Shown here: positions 38,677-50,125 of the stretch, piece after piece
How positions within the stretch are numbered: position 1 is the stretch's first letter
Layout: each line of letters opens with the position of its first letter
Source: Ustulina deusta
Taxonomy: Eukaryota > Ascomycota > Sordariomycetes > Xylariales > Xylariaceae
Reading direction: 5' to 3'
Length of the DNA stretch: 64,000 nucleotides
NCBI GenBank assembly: GCA_023159155.1
Contig: JAJNNX010000045.1
Span: 1 to 64,000 of the forward strand
Notes under the pieces: generated by a model
What the model saw: the letters and a program-made list of their open reading frames with translations, nothing else
Databases searched by the model: none
Told to the model about the DNA's origin: nothing
Made by a program: the position numbers and the translations under genes

Positions 38677-40844
38677 ATGGCGGAACGAAACTACGACGAC
38701 TATAACGAGGCCTTGGACCCTGAAGTTCTTTACACCAAGGAATATTGCATTGGTTTGGAGTCCTGTCGTCTTGATGGAGGGAGGGGTTTGCTGACTTTGT
38801 CTACGTAGGAGGCGGTAGCTTTGGGAAGGTCTACAAGGGGTATGTCATCCTTCAGAGGGGGTTGCCATGCGCAAATAGCTAATTTGCCCCGCAAAGGGTT
38901 GAGAAGCGGACAGGAGAGGCCGTGGCCATCAAAATTATCGACATAGAAAGTGCCGAAGACGAAGTCGAGGATATCATACAGGAAATCGCCATCCTGTCCG
39001 AGCTCCAGTCACCTTACGTTACGAAATACTATGGCTCTTACGCTAAAGGTGCAGAGCTATGGATTGTCATGGAGTTCTGTGCGGGTGGTAGCTGTGCCGA
39101 CCTGATGAAGCCAGGCATGATCGGGGAAGATTACATTGCCATCATCGTCAGAGAGCTGCTGCTTGGCCTGGAGTACTTGCATGCAGACAAGAAGCTCCAC
39201 CGGGACATTAAGGGTATTGCATTCTCCTTCCACGCCATGGTTTAGATAATATGGCCGTCACTAACAAGACGTTTTTAAGCTGCCAATATTTTGCTTGGGT
39301 CGAACGGACAAGTTAAATTGGCTGACTTTGGTGTTTCCGGACAACTCTCTGCCACCATGACCAAGAAGAATACTTTTGTGGGAACTCCTTTCTGGATGGC
39401 TCCGGAGGTTATCAAACAATCCGGGTATGATCATAAGGCGGACATATGGTCCTTGGGTATCACCGCATTGGAGCTCGCCAATGGTGAGCCACCCTATGCG
39501 GACATTCATCCCATGAAGGTGTTATTTCTCATCCCAAAGAATCCTCCACCGAGACTGGAGGGAAACTTCACCAAGGCATTCAAAGAGTTCATCGAGGCGT
39601 GTTTACAACGCGATCCTAAGGACCGACCATCAGCCAAAGAGCTTCTGAAGCATCCCTTCATTCGCAGAGCGAAGAAAACAAGTTACCTGACCGAGTTGAT
39701 CGAGCGACATCAACGATGGAGCGCGACACACAAATCAGATGATGAAGAAATGTTCGAAGAGGGAGGAGAAGCCGTGCAGCCAAATCCGGTAAACGAGGAC
39801 ATGTGGGATTTTGGCACCGTTCGGATGATAGGTGAGAGGGGTGGTCTGGTTCATCGGCCTGGACTGAATCCGTTGGACGAGTCCACCAGGAATGCCCGAG
39901 CATCAAGACCCTTGGAAGGAGATTATGGCGAGAGTCCAAGGGCAACTTCTCCAAGTAAAGTTCAAACCCATGATTTCGCCGAGTCATCCGTTTTGAGTAC
40001 TCTCAAAGGCCCAAATGCTCCATCGTTAGGCACTTCACGACAAGCTTCCCCTCAACGAAAGCCAGTCCCAAGCGGCACGCCTCACTCGCCTTCAAAAGTT
40101 GATCTTCCGCCTTCGCCACCAAAACACGCTTATGATCCCAGCACTCCACGCCCTGTCACAAAGCAGATGCCGCCTGTTCCTACAATGACATCGGTCGATT
40201 ATGAGAGAGCTCTACAGGAACAGCTGCATCAGGATATGAATTCGCTGAATATTACGAACCACCAGGTCCAGACAGCAGGTCAACCGCCATTTATTCCACA
40301 CCAGCCGTCACAATCGCAAATGCAACAACCCCGCCCGCCTCCTAAATTTGGTCCGATGCATTTGCCCGAAATTCCGCCCTACCGTGGGCCTCCTTCGCAG
40401 GTTCCCCTACAGAGAGTTACTAATCAACTACCTACTCCTTCACAGGCATTTGCATCTAAAGCACAGCCTAAGCAATTACTGTCTGCCCCGGAGAGTTTTC
40501 CATCACCCGCCCCCGCAAATCCCAACGGCGAGCTAGATGCCCTAAATGATGTTATTTTCCCAGCACTAGAAGAGGCACTTAAGCGTAGACAAATACGCTT
40601 ACAGCAACTATACCGGAACGAGAAGATCGTGACGCCTCAGCGACAGCGCGCCGAGGCGGCACATGACAAGATTCGGAAGCATGTCTACAAGCTTGCGAAT
40701 GTGTGTAAGGAGCTTGATCGGCTAGACAAGGCCGAACCAGTTGGCATGGGCAAAGATGTGGGTACCTTTCTTGAAGGCCTGCTGGAGGAGATACTTGTTA
40801 GGGTTGAGCCTCTGGACGAAGAAGAACTTGAGCAAATTCCATGA
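38677..40844 (+). CDS. GCK-III STE20-family protein kinase (MST-1/SmKIN3-like)
   Basis: A Ser/Thr kinase of the germinal-centre III group, whose fungal members act in septation, hyphal fusion and STRIPAK-linked signalling. Four exons (38,677-38,752, 38,809-38,839, 38,897-39,213, 39,280-40,844) give 662 residues with consistent phases. The glycine loop is GGGSFGKVYKG (26-36). Catalytic Lys is K48 and helix-C Glu is probably E65. HRDIKAANIL starts at 137, DFG is at 157-159, and the GCK activation-loop signature GTPFWMAPE is at 176-184. A Pro/Ser-rich linker follows, then a conserved helical C-terminus beginning LDALNDVIFPALEEALKRR. A frame-compatible upstream ATG at 38,578 is less likely, because MAERNYDDYNEALDPEVLY is the family-like start. 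The first intron uses a weak donor, GTTTGG. Neurospora MST-1 and Sordaria SmKIN3 are the expected orthologues, but the related SID1-type kinase (SmKIN24 group) should be excluded by phylogeny. Confidence 0.93.
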
Positions 40845-41241
40845 GATACAGTGCCCTTTTCCCTTGAGGCCATTACGTCTAGCATAGACCAAGCGGCTTG
40901 CTGCTTCTACTCTAAGATCAACGTGACAGCATGTGAGATACCCGGAGTCATTACCCGATCGTCGTTCTATCAAAAATTTCAGGCCGTTGATTCACTTCGC
41001 ACCTATTGACTTTTTTCACATCGCGGCGTCTCAGCTGTTCAACACATTTGTATTTAATATCATGTCATGAGCAATCCTTACTACCGACTGAACGCCTGCT
41101 TCGAATACATGTCTCGATGCACTACCAGCGGCAGTATGCCTCCATAAAAGAATGAAGAAAAAAAGTAATTAGGTCATTGTTTTTCGAATCATACTATTGA
41201 TTCCTGTTCATCTTCCCCGTATTTGTCGCCTAATTCCTACA
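40845..41241. other. Convergent 3' region between kinase and unknown gene
   Basis: About 400 bp between two tail-to-tail genes. It is AT-leaning, with an A-rich run near 41,155-41,170 and TTTAATATCATG-like stretches that could serve 3'-end formation for both. No gene is seen. Confidence 0.5.
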
Positions 41242-42453
41242 TCAACCCCGCATTTCTAAAGCCTTCTCTCGGGTTCTTGTTGACCAGAATTGTCGAAATC
41301 GCTGTTGCATGGAAGTTTTGCTGGGTTTAGGTTGAGGTTTTGCGATGATTTCGCTGGGGGTAGTCGTCGGCGGGGTTTTCATTTCAACCTTCTTGCCCTT
41401 GTTATCTTCATCAATGCTCCCATCCGGTGTATCGGCACCCCCATCTAAACCAGTATTAATCACCTCCTTTTCTTTCCCCTTGCTGACCTTCACCGCGGCT
41501 ACACCCAGCCGATCCCCGCTTTCTCTCGAAAGAGGTGTCGGGCCTCTAGATAACGGAATAGGTGTTCTTCGCGGACTAGGGCTGCTATGCCGCGAATGCG
41601 GAGTCAGAGCTCGAGACATATGGGGAGCATCCTCCTCCTCGGGCAGCGTAATCTTTTCGGGTAGTTCCCACATCAGACAGATGTCCCGAAACAGGAGCCG
41701 GTGGTGCTCGCAGTGGTTGTCGTAGACCTCACGAACCCGACCCACGTAGTACTAGTACAGCTTTTCGAGCTCGCTATCCTTTTCCGCGCGTGGTTTTGTT
41801 TGTGCAGCCTGGTGCCGTCGCGTAAGCTCGCGGAGGTTCCAGATATATGTTTCGCGGAGGCTTTTGCACGCAAGTTTGTATTTCTCGATGTCATTTGTGA
41901 GCTAAGATAATGTTAGGGAGGCATTCCAGAGACCGCCCAGCTCAACAACACTGAAAAAACAGAGAGGAGTGTCATCGGGTAAGCATAACTCAACATCTGC
42001 TGAACAAGATGCCATTCGGGACTTGAGAAGGCAGAGAATGGAGCACGGTCAACTCACGAAATCTCTCCAGTAACACCGTGGGCACCCACAGGGCGAGCTA
42101 GGAGACCCCTCGTAATAAGGGTATAGTGGATTGTGATGGTCCTGAGGATATCCATAGCCCTCGCTGTGCGAATTGAGGATATCGCCAGGATACGACGAAC
42201 CATGGGCTACATCATGGGGACATTGACCCTGGTAGTGGATATGGATACCAACTCCGGCTCCGTGACTTGCCGGGATCCGTGAAGGGACCGGAGCCCGTAG
42301 GTGATTCATGTAACTGGCGGCATCGAAGGTGCTGACGGTGGACCTCGGGCTTCTGTAATAGGGAGCTTGCGACCTCCTGGCGGTGGCAGCACCGGCGGTG
42401 GCTCCGGCCACAGCGGCTAGCGTTCCGACGTCGTGCGTCATAGCCATTTCCAT
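41242..42453 (-). pseudogene. Unknown fungal gene interrupted by one in-frame TAG
   Basis: Two exons (42,453-42,058 and 41,901-41,242) join in phase 0 across a GTGAGT...TTAG intron. The frame would give 351 codons but is broken by TAG at 41,754-41,752 (codon 182). Coding character continues on both sides: LTNDIEKYKLACKSLRETYI before, then YYVGRVREVYDNHCEHHRLL and FRDICLMWELPEKITLPEEE after. The N-terminal part is Gly/Ala/Tyr/His-rich with a CGCPRC motif near its end. The centre is predicted charged helix, and the C-terminus is Ser/Pro-rich and low-complexity, ending in a basic segment. I recognise no named domain. No reasonable intron removes the stop: the nearest GT...AG pair spans about 31 bp. 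It is either a recent nonsense mutation or an assembly error. An upstream exon before 42,453 is possible. Confidence 0.55.
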
Positions 42454-43318
42454 TATCACTGGAATGACAAAAAAGGCTACTGATATGACTGTCTCGATTA
42501 GAAGATTTGTTTCGGTCGAGTGTGATGATGGGAAAATAATGTTCAGGATCACGAGCAACTAGGATAGGCGTAGTTGTTGTAGCATCTAATTAGTAGTTTC
42601 CTGTTCAGGGTCTTTCTCCTGCTTCCCGCTCGCAGACCATACCTTACTGTGAGCAACACCTTACACACGGTTTGAGTTTAAGTTGTGACTCCCTTGAAGA
42701 GACTGGGAGCCTTGGGACATCATGTTCTTCTATAAAGGTAGCTTGGATGAAGATAATGTCAAGTCTAAAACACCAGACGTCTTCGCCCATGTTCTACCTA
42801 CAGTACTATGCTTTGTCTTAATCGAGTTCAAATTGCTGATGCATCAGAAAAGAGGTGACCAGCAGAAGCTAGGACTAGCGCTAATGGGATCCGAACCTAT
42901 ACCCATTTATACTGTGAACCAACATCTCCCTCCAAGCATTTATATCAGAACCATTAATCTGGATGAGCATGCTGGGGACACGCTAGACTAGTGTATACCA
43001 GTAACTTAGTTAGACCAATCAGAGCTGATTGTTGGTACGAAAGAGGCACTGTGGGCCCGTGGCTCGCGCGCTTGCCGGCTGTGGCAAGTGTCGCTAGTGC
43101 CACTAAAGCAAAAATAGTCCTAGCGAGCCGGCGCTATGCCTCGGGCTACGCGCGGAATGCTACGGGTTGTTTAGAATCCACAAGCCCACCTTGTGACGGG
43201 TGACTTTTTGACGTTTTGCGCTATTTGCATCATTCTTTCTATTGTAAAACTTCATCCTCCTCTTCTTCAGCCCTGCCACCTCTCTTCGCCCTGCCCAAGT
43301 CCCTAGCCTGTAGAAGCC
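42454..43318. other. Divergent promoter region between unknown gene and idh1
   Basis: 865 bp between divergently transcribed genes. The + strand frame at 42,722-42,991 (89 codons, ATG) has no recognisable domain and is probably chance. Just before idh1, 43,230-43,310 is strongly pyrimidine-rich, typical of filamentous-fungus transcription start regions. Confidence 0.5.
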
Positions 43319-44627
43319 ATGCTATCGCGGAACTCTGCCAGGACTGCTCAGGTACGTCTTGTCTCACATAGTCTGTCCATCTTCTCTCCCGTCTTTCGCT
43401 TTCACATGTTCCAATACAGGGCTCGTGTCTAACCTCTTCTCTTCCTTCGCAGCGCCTTGCGCGAGCCGCCTCTCGTCAACCACACCTCCAGAATGTCTCG
43501 CGCTCCTTCGCTACCGTCGAAGCCGACATCTTCAAGCCCACCAAGTTCGGCGGCAAGTACACCGTCACCCTCATCCCCGGCGATGGTATCGGTGCCGAAG
43601 TAGCAGAGAGCGTCAAGACCATCTTCAAGGCCGATAGCGTGCCCATCGACTGGGAGCAGGTTGATGCCTCCGGTGTCGACAGCGGTGCTCCTGGCAGCGC
43701 CGAGGAGATGTTCCGCGAGTCCATCGCTTCGCTTAAGAGAAACAAGCTTGGACTGAAGGGTATCCTCCACACCCCTATCAGCAGATCCGGCCACCAGAGT
43801 TTCAACGTCGCCTTGCGCCAGGAGCTCGACATCTACGCCTCCGTCTGCCTGATCAAGAATATCCCTGGCTACAACACCCGCCACAAGGATGTCGATCTGG
43901 TCATCATCCGAGAGAACACTGAGGGTGAATACAGCGGTCTGGAGCACCAGAGTGTTCCCGGCGTCGTCGAGTCTCTCAAGATCATCACCCGCCTCAAGTC
44001 CGAGCGAATCGCCAAGTTCGCGTTCGCGTTCGCCCTGGCCAACAACCGCAAGAAGGTTACTTGCATTCACAAGGCCAACATTATGAAGTTGGCCGATGGT
44101 CTCTTCCGAAGGACAGTCCAGGCCGTCGCCGCTGACTACCCCACCATCGAGGTTAACGACATGATTGTGGATAATGCCAGTATGCAGGCAGTCTCAAAAC
44201 CCCAACAGTTCGATGTTATGGTGATGCCCAACCTCTACGGTGGCATTCTGTCCAACATCGGCGCCGCCCTTGTTGGCGGACCTGGCATCGTCCCCGGCTG
44301 CAACATGGGACGTGACGTTGCCGTGTTCGAGCCCGGCTGCCGACACGTCGGTCTAGATATCAAGGGCAAGGACCAGGCCAACCCCACGGCTCTGCTCCTG
44401 TCTGGTACCATGCTTCTCCGCCACCTAGGTCTCGATGAGCACGCAAACCGCATCTCTCGGGCCGTCTACGGCGTCATCGCCGATGGGTAATTACATATTC
44501 TTTCCCATCGTTCTAGTACCTCTCCGCTAACGAATTACACAGCAAGTATCGCACACGCGACATGGGTGGCGACGCAACCACCCACGAGTTCACCCGCGCC
44601 ATCCTCGACAAGATGGACACCTTGTAA
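43319..44627 (+). CDS. idh1: NAD-dependent isocitrate dehydrogenase, subunit 1, mitochondrial
   Basis: The regulatory-type subunit of the mitochondrial NAD-isocitrate dehydrogenase, which converts isocitrate to 2-oxoglutarate in the TCA cycle as a hetero-octamer with IDH2. Three exons (43,319-43,351, 43,453-44,486, 44,543-44,627) give 383 residues, close to the family length. The N-terminus (MLSRNSARTAQRLARAASRQ) is Arg/Ser-rich without acids, a mitochondrial presequence. Then come YTVTLIPGDGIGAEVAESVK, LKGILHTPISRSGHQSFNVA, RENTEGEYSGLEHQSVPGVV, HKANIMKLADGLF, DVMVMPNLYGGILSNIGAAL and EPGCRHVGLDIKGKD. The protein ends TRAILDKMDTL. Resemblance to yeast IDH1 (for example KGIL.TPISRSGH and VSKPQQFDVMVMPNLYG) places it with subunit 1 and not IDH2. 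The first intron sits inside the presequence. Codon use is strongly C-ending, as in highly expressed fungal genes. Confidence 0.96.
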
Positions 44628-45323
44628 TTAATAGAAACGAACCATTTTCCTCCCTATACCCAACCTCGATACCACCGACCTACCCACCGCGTTTCTTAGA
44701 TAGAGTTCGGGATTCGGCAATGATAGCATGAATATGTGTCATGGAGTCACGTTAGGCAACGACTTGGCCTGAAGCTGTATTTTAGATATAAATTAGGATA
44801 GGGCCCATTGCGTACAGTTCACATGTTTCAACCTGACTTAGTTAAAGGATATTTTAGACTTTTGCGTTTACTATTTTGATTGATTTCCGTTTCGGAGGTC
44901 AATTTGTGAGAGAAATGCGCCTGAATTATCGTAGTTGCTCAAGTGAACAACCACCTAAACTTTCACTATTGAGTTAGGCTTTAGATGTGACGCGCCCTAT
45001 CTAGGTATTTCCTAATTCAAGATTTTCGTTTGCACGCACATCGTTACTTGTTGACTCGCTCAGTTAGAGCAGACCAAGCCACAAGAGACTAAGTTTATGT
45101 TATCGGCAATGCTTGTGGTGAGAAGGCGAAAGCCGTCCGGCCGAATTCATAATTGATATTTCATGTTAGATTTTTCCTTCTCTTCCTATCTCCAGCCAAG
45201 GCGGGTATATATACAATCCATATTAGTCCGACTCAATAATCCCAGGGCAGCACTTGTAACGTAACGTCTCGTGACATCGGTAGGTAGGTAGGTAGGTAGG
45301 TAGGTAAGTAGGTAGGTATGTTC
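44628..45323. other. Convergent intergenic region with a GGTA microsatellite
   Basis: Lies between the ends of idh1 and the acetyltransferase gene. A (GGTA)n run with one variant unit spans about 45,280-45,319, ending a few bases before the acetyltransferase stop. No gene is seen. Confidence 0.6.
45280..45319. repeat. (GGTA)n microsatellite
   Basis: About ten GGTA/GTAG units with one AAGTA interruption, in the 3' flank of the acetyltransferase. Shorter TAGGTAGG or CCTACCTA runs recur through the right half of the window (about 37,960, 46,550, 48,130, 58,015, 58,340, 58,990, 59,680). Confidence 0.9.
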
Positions 45324-46034
45324 TCAAGATGGGCTCGCCAGCACATAATGGCCCAGCTCTAACGGCTGTCCCAGCCTATGCAGCTGCGTATCCGGCTCTT
45401 CCCAGGTGCCGAAGTGCTCGAAACCCAGCTTCTCGAGAACACGTCGACTGCCCTTGTTGTACGTCGCGATCTCGGCAGCCACGCGCTCTCGCACCAGCGT
45501 CGTCGACCCACGACCCCCCTCCTCCTCTCCCTTCTTTTCCGACGTCTGCAGCGTGTCGCCATGGACCCTGACCTCGGCCTCCTCCCTGGGCAAGGCCCAC
45601 CAGGCATCCAGCACGGCCCGCATCGCCTCGGTGGCGTACCCGCGCCCCCAGTGCGCCGGCGCGAGCTTGTACCCGATCTCGGGCCACCCCAGGGCGCCGA
45701 AGCGGATCGTGTGGACGCCCCCGTCGCCGACCAGCTCGCCCGTCGCGGCCACGAAGATGCCGAAGAAGAAGAGCTCCCGCGCCGGGTTCGCCAGCTCCTC
45801 GAGCGCCGCCCGCGTCTCGGCCAGGCCGCCGTCCGGCTTGCCGAGCGCGCTCTCCGCCATGAAGGCCGGCTGCGCGCGCAGCGCGTAGTACGCCTCGGCG
45901 TCGTCCTGCGTGAGCGCGCGCAGCAGGAGCCGCGGCGTGCGGAGGACCGGCCATTCCGAGCTCGGCGGGAGCGGGAGACGGGGGAGCGTCGTCCGCGTTG
46001 CGATGTTGGCGGCGGTGGTGGTGTTGGATGTCAT
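45324..46034 (-). CDS. GNAT-family acetyltransferase (RimJ/RimL type)
   Basis: A single-exon gene of 236 residues that would transfer the acetyl group of acetyl-CoA to an amine; the substrate is not known. The entry strand has LRTPRLLLRALTQDDAEAYY (about 31-50). The central sheet FFFGIFVAATGELVGDGGVH precedes WPEIGYKLAPAHWGRGYATE, where the RGYATEA turn is the acetyl-CoA pyrophosphate-binding motif A (normally Q/RxxGxG/A). Motif B is NKGSRRVLEKLGFEHFGTWE. A Glu/Gly/Lys-rich insertion (SEKKGEEEGGRG) sits between them. The gene is very GC-rich, which creates long shadow frames on both strands. The frame chosen is the one with GNAT motifs. Its 5' leader carries a TTTC microsatellite. Confidence 0.92.
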   Translation of the reverse strand: MTSNTTTAANIATRTTLPRLPLPPSSEWPVLRTPRLLLRALTQDDAEAYYALRAQPAFMAESALGKPDGGLAETRAALEELANPARELFFFGIFVAATGELVGDGGVHTIRFGALGWPEIGYKLAPAHWGRGYATEAMRAVLDAWWALPREEAEVRVHGDTLQTSEKKGEEEGGRGSTTLVRERVAAEIATYNKGSRRVLEKLGFEHFGTWEEPDTQLHRLGQPLELGHYVLASPS

Positions 46035-46048
46035 TTTGCACGAGCGGC

Positions 46049-46055
46049 TTTCTTT

Positions 46056-46087
<32 letters not shown>

Positions 46088-46094
46088 TTCTTTA
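46049..46094. repeat. (TTTC)n microsatellite
   Basis: About ten TTTC units starting about 15 bp upstream of the acetyltransferase ATG, read as a GAAA-rich leader on the coding strand. It is within the probable 5' leader or core promoter, so length changes could alter expression. Confidence 0.9.
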
Positions 46095-49000
46095 CTGTAG
46101 GCGCAAACAACTCCGCGGGACTGGACAAGGGATTGTTGTGCTGCGCAATGGATCTATAATCGCTGTATCTTGAACTTGCTTCTTATAATAATACAAAATT
46201 ATCCGCCTGTGTTGTCGTCCAGTGCAGCGCAGAGCAGAGCAGAGCCGTATGACTCATGCCGTGATGTGATGGGCCGCCGTCTGGGGCTGTATCCTCGGTC
46301 TGCTGAGTCTTCGGCATCCGGTTCTGCTTATGTAGAGGCCGGCAGTTGTGGCACTGTGCGATGCAACTAATCCGTCTTTCGCTCTTGTTTCTTTCTTCTT
46401 TCGCGCTCTTTCTTTCTCTCTCCTGCCTTCCTGATGTCTTAGTCTTAGCCTTGCCAGTCAGTCTTGCAGCTCACCAATTCCCGCTGATAGGGCCGACATG
46501 ACGGCGGGGAAGATCAACGAAACCCGGCGATCAGCCGTTGCGACTAGCTAGCTACCTACCTAGCTTGGACGGTGGGCCATTGAAGCGTCTCGAAAGGAAA
46601 TTGGACTTTGATAAGTGTGTTTTCTAGACTGCTTAACGCATTTGTGTCTGCTTTATACCATCGAGAAAGAGAATGGAGGGAAAATGGAATGAATCACTAG
46701 GGCTTACTCCTGCAAAGACCATGCCGAAACAGCCGTACTACGGCGAAGGGCCACCGCAAAAGGCCACTGCAGGAGTAAGGATGAAGGGACACGCATCTAG
46801 GTAGTGCAGCGGAAAGTGAACCGGTTGGTCGACTGGCTAAAAGGAGTTGGATCTTTACGACGGCTAACATATTATGTATCAACACATTCATCATCTTAGT
46901 GGAAGTGTATGTTGATATGGTCCATGATTCAGGCGCATACATCAAGTGCTCAAAAACCGAATTCTTTCCCGAACGAGCCTTTATGGGAAAGATAAAATAA
47001 AATAAAAATATAAATATAAACCTGGTCACGCCTCTAAGCACCCTTTCCGTCTTTCCGTGGAAGGGATCGAAACTGATAGTCGCGCTTCATTATGAACCCG
47101 GTTTGCGAGGCATAAATCGATCCGATTAAGTATCCGTGATATGCTTTATAAGCTGCGTCTCAAAGTTGATATGCATGAGTTCTCCAGGCTTCATTTCAAA
47201 CTGTACTGCGTATTATCCAAGCGACGTCGCACAGATATTACTGATTTGTTGTTATGCCCGTGCTTGTGCCGTCGTTTTGATGTACCTAGACCTGTCGTCC
47301 ACGATATAGCCAATGGCGAAACAAATTTCTCTAAGCGAGGAGGGATGAAGAACAAAATAAATCCCTAACTGCCCCCTCGAAGGCATTAAGCCTAGTCACG
47401 ATGGGTTTCTGCTCCACCGTCCACGTGCGACGAGAGACTCCGCCGGAAATGCTTCTGCGACTGAATAATGGCCGAACTGAGTAGTACTTCCACTTGTACT
47501 CCTCGTCGGGGGTAGTATCACAGCCGGAATTACGTATGTTCTCGCCGTACGCGTGTTAAATCTTACTTAGTATATAAAATGCAAAGACATGGCTTAGACC
47601 TCACCCAAGTCCAAAGCTGTCATCGTTGCACAGATCCATCCTTGTCGATCGCCTCAACTTTGTTCGGCTCGCACGTAAACTACGTCGGAGAATGAGATTG
47701 CCCCGGAGATGCATGCGATGCGGGTGGAATGCCAGGTTCAAGACGAACTACTTCGGTAGATCCGGAGATCATCTGCCTCCATCCTATCGAGGATCAGAAG
47801 CAACACAAAACAGAATGACATACAATATGGTATCCTTATTGATGGAATACCATGATACGCGTAATAGGTCCACGGTTCTAGTCCTAAGGTTGCACTGGTT
47901 AAGTCTTGTTTAGGGAGGTGACTAGGCACTATATTCCCGGATTTCCCTCAGTGTTTATAGCGCTCATTGGCCGAATAGAGTAGACAGGAAGATGGATTCG
48001 GCCAGCATTACCATACGAGCTGGACGCGGCATGTTATCTGTTATTTATTCAGTGACAGCGTGGTCGGCGGCAAATGACACCGAGAAGTGGTTTGTGAGTT
48101 AGTTCTTCGCGATCGTCAAATAAGAGTATAGGTAAGTAAGTAGGTAAGTAGTCCACCTAACCGTTCACAAGAACATGGCGACCGGCGAGCTCCAGGTCAA
48201 GCGCAAGCACGTGCCTGCGCTAATATAAATAGTGCCCTGCTGCTGCCCTGATGCGAGGCGCACAGCGAGGCCAATTTCGGCTCCGAGTTGTCGCATTGCA
48301 CCCATCCAGCCACACGTGCATTTCTGACTAGTCGTAATGGATCTGCCCATACTACACAGCAATTTCGCATCTCGCATTCCTACTCAAGCACCCACCAGCA
48401 TGCGCGACAAGTAAAACCACTCTATGACGGCGATCAATCAACGGTCGAAGTCTGCCCCCGGCCACGGCCAAACTGCTGCGGGGAAGAGGAGAATGTTTAC
48501 CTAGTGTACCTATAGATAGGTATTTACATGGTGTGTATAGGTGACCCAAGAGCCCAAGCGCTAAGTAGGTAGTGCAGTGTCAGGCTCACATCTTCTTGCC
48601 CTGGCCCCGGATGCGGGTCTCACTCGTGTCTTTTCGCCCAGCAGGGGATAGGCTGGCATCCTCAACTGCCCCTCGTGGTTAATCCAGAGAGGTAAGCTAT
48701 TGAGAGGCGGACGAGCAAGATGGAGAGGTGACGTTGTGAAACAAGGTTATGACATGCACATGCACGCTGCGGGAATGCTGATGCTATTTCAGTCGTCCCC
48801 TACACTACCACCTTCTCACCGCCAGGGAGAGTCGGGTAAGATCCACGGGCAAATCCGATAGCGAAGCCGGTCTGTTGTTGCATGCCAGCCTCGGTCTCAG
48901 ACTCTCCCTCGTCCTCATCGCTGCCTGCCCAGGAAGAACAATCCTGTCACAGGCCGACATGCAATTGAGCCCGTCTGCTGTGTGCGCTAGACTGCGGTGC

Positions 49001-50125
49001 TGCCCGGCCCGGTAGTGTGAAGAATCATGCCCGGGCTGGTCAAGCTTTTGTGCCACTATTGACTTGCTTTACCTACTCCTTTCGGGCTGCTGACATCTTG
49101 TTTACCAGCTAACACAGGTAGTGTACATAAGCAACGGAACAGTGTGCCAAGGTTAGTGTACCGTAGTGTATGTCCGCCTCTTCAGGTCTTGGCCTGTTTC
49201 CCTCCCGCTCACACAGCCCCGGGAGCTGAGAACGACCCTCCTGCAGCAACCAATTTCAGCTACAGCCACTCATGGCACGAAAGCTTCAAGTGCTCACTAG
49301 ACTAGTGTAGCCGATCCGTCCTAATTTGAACGTCACAACAACTATCTGCACGGCAAGGGGCCGTCCTCCCGACCAAGGAGGACATCTGCCAGTGAGCGTT
49401 GCTATCACCGTTGTCGAGAGATATCCGAGAGAGAGAGGTGGCCCGACAAGATGGTTGGGCAAGCTAGCCCTATCACATATCCTAGTCCCCCAGCTAATTC
49501 AATGGGGAGTGGAACGTTGCAACCTCAGTAAACCAATCAATCGGACAACTATGGACAAGCCCCTTTGACGATGAACGGCGCTAAGGTTGTAGTCTCGCCT
49601 GTCTCCAGATCCAGGGTTCTCATCTGGCTGACCCGTCAACACTCTACCTATCTAACCTGGGTATTCCATTGTACTGGCTCGATCTAATGATCAGAATTGT
49701 TTACTGCGGTCAGATTTCGTCTAAATCCTGCCTCATTATTGGCTTCTAGGAAAATCAGCCTCATCCCTGCAAGCTAGGTGGTATGGGGAGGGAGCACTCT
49801 CACACCCTCTCCGTGCACCGTCGCTGCGTGTCTTACTTTGTCTGCCTGTGAGCTCGTAAGCAGCGACTTGTTGTTTTTTCCCTCTCCCTATTCCGTGCTG
49901 TGGTTCTGAGTGTTCACCTGTCTCGATAAACCTCGCATGAACCAGTCGGGTGCGACATATGGGAGCGATTCAATTCCGATCCCCAACTCGAACCGTCAAG
50001 AGTATTGTCTCTCCCACTTAAGCGGTGCGACAGGGTTCTACCCGCCTCCACCTGCTCCGAGTCCTACGAATATCCCCCCGCTCTAAGCTTGCGGTCGCAA
50101 CTTCGCGACATATACATTTCGTGCG
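46095..50125. other. 4-kb intergenic stretch, no convincing gene
   Basis: Many short frames occur but none has a recognisable domain or a consistent splice model. CCTACCTA and TAGGTAAGTAGG motifs lie near 46,550 and 48,130. The last few hundred bases before 50,126 are pyrimidine-rich and are probably the promoter and leader of the SH3 gene. Confidence 0.5.

Noticed and set aside
42722..42991. 89-codon ATG frame in the divergent promoter before idh1
   Set aside because: No domain or splice support, and it lies in the expected promoter region.
45376..46128. Long open frames in other phases and on the opposite strand of the acetyltransferase
   Set aside because: They are shadows produced by very high GC. 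They are Arg/Gly/Ala-rich low-complexity, while the chosen frame carries complete GNAT motifs.
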